Shown here piece by piece: positions 6,507-9,707 of a stretch of 9,707 nt of DNA (within the stretch, counting starts at the first letter, position 1; every line of letters starts with the position of its first letter). The notes under the pieces were generated by a model that saw only the letters and a list, made by a program, of their open reading frames with translations, did not search any database and was not told where the DNA came from. Location of the stretch: assembly GCA_017881145.1 (NCBI GenBank), contig JADGRG010000513.1, positions 1 to 9,707 on the forward strand, given 5' to 3'. The translations under genes and the position numbers were made by a program. Source of the stretch: Sandaracinaceae bacterium (GTDB lineage Bacteria; Myxococcota_A; Polyangia; Polyangiales; JAFGIB01).

Positions 6507-6714
6507 GGTAAGTAACGGTTTGGTTTCGGACTCCGTGTTTCGGGCACGCGTCCAAAGACACCGTTTTTGCGATCAAACCGACTCTGCCGGGCAGAACCGA
6601 TGCGTATTCGATAGGGACTACCCGCAGAACGGGCTGATCCATAGCCTCGTCGCGAGGGTCGTCGGCGTCCGCCCAGCCACGCTCGAAAAGTGCCGGGTCT
6701 GCGTGGGGAAGCGC

Positions 6715-7929
6715 TTACTCGACGAAGTTGTCGTGGTCGCCGGCCAGCCCCTGCTCGAGAGCGGCCATGCCGGCGGCGACGTCGAGCTTGGCACCATGAC
6801 GGCTGAAGCTCATGCCCATGGCGTAGAGCGTCTTGAAGAGATTGTGCGACCGACACTGCTCGCCCATCTGGCCAACGCGCACGGTGTGCAGGCCGAAGGC
6901 GCCGCTGATCTCCACGCGGAAAGCCTTGGCCATGTACTCGCGCAAGCGCGCGCTATCGATGCCGTCGGGCAGCGTGATTGCGATCACACTGTTGAGGCGC
7001 ACGTCCTCGGGCGCGAAGAGCGTCAGCCCCATCGCTTGCAAGCCTGCCTGCATCGCGAGCGAGCTCATCTCGTGGCGACGGAACCTGCGTTCGAGAGTCT
7101 CTTCGGCGACCAGGCGCAGTGCCTCGTGCAGAGCGAGCACGCCCGGCACGGGAGCGGTGTAATGGTATTGCTGGGACCCCCAAAAACGCTGGGCTAGAAG
7201 CGCGTCGTAGCACCAGTGGGGCTGCGGTTTCGGATGGGCCTCGACGGCGTTCCACGCATCCGCCGAGAAGGCGCAGAGCGAGACGCCGGGAATCGAGGAG
7301 AGCGCTTTCTGACCGCCGGTGACGCCCACGTCGATGCCCCACTCATCCATGTGCACGGGCATGGCGCTGAGCGTGACGACCGCATCGACGATGGTGAGGG
7401 CTCCGTGCTCCTTGGCCGCTCGGCAGATCTCCACCAGCTCGACCATCTTCACGCCGCACGAGGTCTCGCCGTGCGCCATTGTGACGACGTCGTAGCGGCG
7501 CTCCGACAGGGCCTTCTGCACCTGCGCGAGCGTGACCGGCCGGCCCACTTCGCTGCATACGTACACGACCTCGGCGCCCACCCGTTCGGCCATCTCGCCC
7601 AGGCGTCCACTGAAGGTGCCGCTCTTTAGGCAGAGCACACGCCGGCCCGGCCAACACAGGTTGCTGACGGCCATTTCCATCGCGGCCGAAGCGGGGCCCG
7701 CCAGCCCGATGATCTTGTCGCTCCGCGTTTGAAAAGCGTAAGCGGCCATCTGCTTCACGTTGCGGATCACCCGGTCCATGGTGGGCCCCAGGTGATTGAT
7801 GATGACCCCGTTGGCCTGCGCGACAGCCTGCGGAATCGGCACGGGCCCGGCTCCCATGAGCAAGAGTGGCTCAGTCGGCAGGATGGTTGCGAGCGGCGTG
7901 GTGGGTGGCGGCGGAATCGCGAACGACAT
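6715..7929 (-). CDS. Class V PLP-dependent aminotransferase (alanine/serine-glyoxylate type)
   Basis: Cytoplasmic fold-type I PLP enzyme of 404 residues, in the family of alanine-glyoxylate, serine-glyoxylate and ureidoglycine-glyoxylate aminotransferases. Visible landmarks are GAGPVPIP (27-34) and NHLGPTMDRVI (45-55), the phosphate-binding segment GPASAAMEMA (78-87), and HGETSCGV (153-160). IVDAVVTLS (180-188) supplies Asp182 to the pyridine nitrogen, TGGQKALSSIPG (204-215) carries Lys208 as the probable Schiff-base lysine, and RVGQMG (351-356) holds a carboxylate-binding Arg. All key residues are present, so it should be active. The start ATG at 7929 has GAGGGG 10 nt upstream; a TTG at 7950 would place that ribosome site inside the gene. 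It lies 231 bp after the oxidoreductase and 285 bp before the transporter operon, same strand. Amino donor and acceptor cannot be read from sequence; glyoxylate or pyruvate is the family's usual acceptor. Confidence 0.9.
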   Translation of the reverse strand: MSFAIPPPPTTPLATILPTEPLLLMGAGPVPIPQAVAQANGVIINHLGPTMDRVIRNVKQMAAYAFQTRSDKIIGLAGPASAAMEMAVSNLCWPGRRVLCLKSGTFSGRLGEMAERVGAEVVYVCSEVGRPVTLAQVQKALSERRYDVVTMAHGETSCGVKMVELVEICRAAKEHGALTIVDAVVTLSAMPVHMDEWGIDVGVTGGQKALSSIPGVSLCAFSADAWNAVEAHPKPQPHWCYDALLAQRFWGSQQYHYTAPVPGVLALHEALRLVAEETLERRFRRHEMSSLAMQAGLQAMGLTLFAPEDVRLNSVIAITLPDGIDSARLREYMAKAFRVEISGAFGLHTVRVGQMGEQCRSHNLFKTLYAMGMSFSRHGAKLDVAAGMAALEQGLAGDHDNFVE

Positions 7930-8160
7930 GGAGCGGCAACCCCTCTGCAAGGTAGTGGATGGAGTCTGATTCCCCTGGGCGGACGGCTACGGAACTCCGA
8001 TCACCGGCTCGCTTCTGGGCCAACGCGTCGAGTGATAGTGCAAGCAGGACCGGTAGTTCAAGGCTCACGGTAACCGCTCGGCGCGGCACCCCAATCCTTG
8101 GGATCTGGTCAAGCACTTTGGCGAGTCGGGCTCCGACGCCGACCGCAGCTCCCGTCGCGC
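7930..8160 (-). other. Spacer between oxidoreductase and aminotransferase genes
   Basis: A 231-bp gap with no convincing gene. A GTG-started frame (8164 to 7871, 97 codons) overlaps the oxidoreductase stop as GTGA but uses codons rare in the neighbours (CTA, TCA, AGG, CGA). It runs about 60 bp into the aminotransferase gene, so I treat it as chance. A possible promoter for the aminotransferase lies within. Confidence 0.5.
8032..8061 (-). promoter_or_regulatory. Possible sigma-70-like promoter for the aminotransferase gene
   Basis: On the - strand TTGAAC (8061-8056) is followed after 18 bp by TATCAC (8037-8032). These match TTGACA and TATAAT at 4 of 6 positions each. Transcription would start near 8025, giving a leader of about 95 nt. 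The match is modest and myxobacterial promoters often differ from the consensus. Confidence 0.22.
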
Positions 8161-9276
8161 TCACTTCGGCAAGAGCTCCGCAACGCGCAGCGCGATGGCC
8201 TCGCTCGCGGTGAGGCCTGGCGATTCGATGCCGAGTAGGTTCACGAGTCCAGGCAGCCCGTGGGCGCTGGCTTCCTCGATCACGAAGTCGCGGAAGCCCT
8301 CGCCCGGAGCTTGCAGCTTGGGCCGCACGCCCGCGAAGTCTGGAGTGAGGTCGTCATCCTGCACTTGCGGGACGTAGCGCCGCAGCGCAGCACCGAAGAG
8401 CGCGCGTTGGCTCGGGTCCACGTCGTAGGCGGGTGCGCTGACGTAGTGCGCGTCGGGCCCTGCTCGCAGAGTGCCGCCCATGTCGAGCGTCAGATGAATG
8501 CCGAGCCCGGCGCTGACCGGCAGGGGATAGACCAGATGTTTGACCAGCCCGCGCAGCCGCGGCGCGAGCTGGAAGTAGGCGCCCTTGCAGAAGTGTTGGG
8601 TGTAGCCGAGCTGGTCAATCGGCACACCCGCGAGCCGGGCCAGTTGCGACGCGAAGAGTCCGGCAGCGTTGACCACTCGCCTGGCGACGATCGAATGTGT
8701 TTGTGCATCCGGCGCTCGTGCCACCACGCGGTAGCCGTCGGGCTGGCGTTCGATCGCCGTTACGAGCGTGTGCAGGATGAGCTGCGCCCCGTGCGCGCTG
8801 GCTTGCGATCGATAGCTTGCAACGAGCGCGTGTGCATCGACGATGCCGGTCTCGGGTGAGTAGAGCGCAGCCAGCGCGCGCAGGTTCGGCTCGAGAGCCA
8901 GAGCCTCACGTCGATCGAGCATGCGTAGACCGAGCGTGCCGTTGGCTTGGCCTTGGGCGTGCATGGACTCGAGCTTCGGGACCTCGGCGGGGTTGCACGC
9001 GACGACCAACTTGCCGAGTTGCCGATGCGGGATGCTCTCACGCCGCGCGCGCGCATAGAGCAGGGCGCGGCCTTGTGTGCAGAGACGCGCCTTCCAGGAA
9101 CCACTCGGGTAGTAGAGCCCCGCGTGCACGACGCCGCTGTTGCGGCTGCTGGTCTCCTGGGCGAGGCGGGCGTTTCGTTCCAGCAACACCACGCTCTCGC
9201 CGCGCGCAGCCAGCCGCGCCGCACAGGCGAGCCCGAGCGCGCCGCCGCCCACGATCACGACATCGACGTCCGCCAC
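8161..9276 (-). CDS. lhgO: FAD-dependent oxidoreductase, L-2-hydroxyglutarate dehydrogenase/oxidase type
   Basis: A 371-residue DAO-superfamily flavoprotein. It begins with a dinucleotide-binding strand and loop, DVVIVGGGALGLACAARLA (5-23; GxGxxG), and the acidic end of the second strand, VVLLERN (29-35). The block ETSSRNSGVVHAGLYYPSGS (41-60) and the C-terminal GIESPGLTASEAIA are diagnostic of the L-2-hydroxyglutarate dehydrogenase/LhgO group. These enzymes oxidise L-2-hydroxyglutarate to 2-oxoglutarate and pass electrons to a quinone or oxygen. VVNAAGLFASQLA (201-213) is the second FAD-contact motif. Length is slightly short of the usual 390-420 residues. The start is GTG at 9276, directly before the Rossmann strand; no strong ribosome site is visible. 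It is divergent from greB and lies upstream of the aminotransferase, same strand. It could act on a related 2-hydroxyacid instead; the family is sure, the exact substrate less so. Confidence 0.85.
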   Translation of the reverse strand: MADVDVVIVGGGALGLACAARLAARGESVVLLERNARLAQETSSRNSGVVHAGLYYPSGSWKARLCTQGRALLYARARRESIPHRQLGKLVVACNPAEVPKLESMHAQGQANGTLGLRMLDRREALALEPNLRALAALYSPETGIVDAHALVASYRSQASAHGAQLILHTLVTAIERQPDGYRVVARAPDAQTHSIVARRVVNAAGLFASQLARLAGVPIDQLGYTQHFCKGAYFQLAPRLRGLVKHLVYPLPVSAGLGIHLTLDMGGTLRAGPDAHYVSAPAYDVDPSQRALFGAALRRYVPQVQDDDLTPDFAGVRPKLQAPGEGFRDFVIEEASAHGLPGLVNLLGIESPGLTASEAIALRVAELLPK

Positions 9277-9376
9277 GCGCCGACGCTAGCACGCCGCTCG
9301 CTCTGGCCTCGCGTGAGTCGCTGGCTGTGAAGTTCCGGTTGACGAAGCCGGCTGGTTGCGCCCAAGTGTGCGCGCG
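9277..9376. promoter_or_regulatory. Divergent intergenic region, oxidoreductase / greB
   Basis: These 100 bp separate the two divergent genes and must hold both promoters unless either gene is internally transcribed. The only hexamer of note is TTGACG at 9339-9344 on +, five of six matches to a -35 box. No reasonable -10 lies 16-18 bp downstream, and a start there would give an almost leaderless greB message. Confidence 0.4.
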
Positions 9377-9707
9377 ATGTCACGCACGCCGACCCGTCCC
9401 GACGAGTCCAAGAACCCGAGCTACATCACGCCCGAGGGCTACCGTCGTTTGGAGGAAGAGGCGCATCACCTCTGGACAGTCGAGCGCCCCCGGCTGGTGA
9501 AGGCCGTGGCCATTGCCGCAGCCGAAGGTGATCGTTCCGAGAACGCCGAATACATCTACGGCAAGCGCAAGCTCTTCGAGATCGATCGCCGCCTCACGTT
9601 TCTCGGCAAGCGTCTGGATGTCCTGACCATCGTGGATCGCAAACCGGCAGCCGATGGGCGTGTCTACTTCGGCTCGGTGGTGACGCTCGAAGACGAGGAT
9701 GGTGAGC
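9377..9707 (+). CDS. greB: Transcription elongation factor GreB, N-terminal part (cut by window edge)
   Basis: Transcript-cleavage factor that enters the RNA polymerase secondary channel and rescues backtracked complexes. The visible 110 residues (plus one base) start at ATG 9377. After a polar leader comes SYITPEGYRRLEEEAHHLW (15-33), the GreB-type start of the N-terminal coiled coil. The acidic tip GDRSENAEY (51-59) has D52 and E55 in the spacing of the catalytic D41/E44 of the E. coli factor. The returning helix IYGKRKLFEIDRRLTFLGKR follows, then the start of the C-terminal FKBP-like domain (VYFGSVVTLEDEDGE). LWxxERP and ENAEYIYGK favour GreB over GreA. The leader of about 14 residues is a few longer than in E. 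coli. No strong ribosome site is visible. The family is firm; the end lies beyond the window. Confidence 0.95.
   Translation, partial: MSRTPTRPDESKNPSYITPEGYRRLEEEAHHLWTVERPRLVKAVAIAAAEGDRSENAEYIYGKRKLFEIDRRLTFLGKRLDVLTIVDRKPAADGRVYFGSVVTLEDEDGE

Larger units (their letters stand above)
6430..6714 (-). promoter_or_regulatory. Leader/control region of the nrt operon
   Basis: This 285-bp stretch lies between the aminotransferase stop and the first operon gene. Nothing here looks like a gene, although the frame of the downstream protein stays open to 6642. It contains the palindrome at 6455-6473 and the 10-bp direct repeats listed separately. I found no convincing sigma-70 pair and no -24/-12 (GG-N10-GC) element of the sigma-54 type. 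Small GC-rich hairpins are present (for example CCTCG-CGA-CGAGG near 6645-6660) but without a T-run, so I cannot call a terminator for the aminotransferase gene. Confidence 0.5.

Noticed and set aside
6430..6642. Longer form of the outer-membrane protein starting at ATG 6642
   Set aside because: It would place 71 residues before the signal peptide, has no well-spaced ribosome site, and includes the operator-like dyad as coding sequence.
7871..8164. 97-codon frame starting with GTG over the oxidoreductase stop
   Set aside because: Codon choice is unlike the neighbours, it overlaps the aminotransferase start by about 60 bp, and the product has no recognisable feature.
9339..9367. TTGACG as -35 of a greB promoter
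   Set aside because: No acceptable -10 hexamer at 16-18 bp, and the start of transcription would fall almost on the ATG.

Overview
The window is GC-rich bacterial chromosomal DNA. A eukaryotic-type Ser/Thr protein kinase, a Tat-exported lipoprotein-like binding protein, an outer-membrane beta-barrel protein, a GreB factor and GC-biased third codon positions together suggest a Gram-negative member of the Myxococcota (Polyangia/Sorangium-like). That placement is inferred from gene style, not from a marker gene.

Layout from left to right. (1) Positions 1-406 (-) hold the N-terminal half of a Ser/Thr kinase, cut by the window edge exactly after the HRD motif. (2) Positions 407-1354 are a decayed stretch. 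It holds a short remnant of an IS66-type transposase C-terminus (583-723, -), a zone open on both strands that I cannot assign, and a possible scrap of a porin-like gene. (3) Positions 1355-6429 (-) form a compact five-gene operon. It is read right to left: an outer-membrane beta-barrel protein, an NrtA-type binding protein, an NrtB permease and two NrtC/NrtD-type ATPases. Spacing is 15 bp, 40 bp, then two ATGA stop/start overlaps. (4) Positions 6430-6714 form the operon leader, with a perfect 8-3-8 dyad close to the first start codon and a pair of 10-bp direct repeats. (5) Positions 6715-7929 (-) encode a class V PLP aminotransferase of the alanine/serine-glyoxylate type. (6) Positions 8161-9276 (-) encode an FAD-dependent oxidoreductase of the L-2-hydroxyglutarate dehydrogenase/oxidase type. 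(7) Positions 9377 to the right edge (+) encode the start of GreB, divergent from the oxidoreductase.

How the genes work together. The central operon reads as a complete uptake route for nitrate or nitrite: a candidate outer-membrane channel, a periplasmic membrane-anchored receptor, a homodimeric permease and two different ATPases. Residues that bind nitrate in the NrtA family appear conserved in the receptor, including the lysine expected for nitrate rather than the glutamate I recall for the bicarbonate protein CmpA. No nitrate or nitrite reductase lies in the window. The aminotransferase and the 2-hydroxyacid oxidoreductase may share a 2-oxoacid/glyoxylate metabolic context, but nothing in the sequence proves this.

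The most unusual observation is that the two ATPases carry complementary deviations: Asn replaces the H-loop His in one, and LSAGM replaces the signature LSGGx in the other. Both would fall in the same composite ATP site, leaving one canonical and one degenerate site. The second is the outer-membrane gene heading an nrt operon, preceded by a strong operator-like palindrome.
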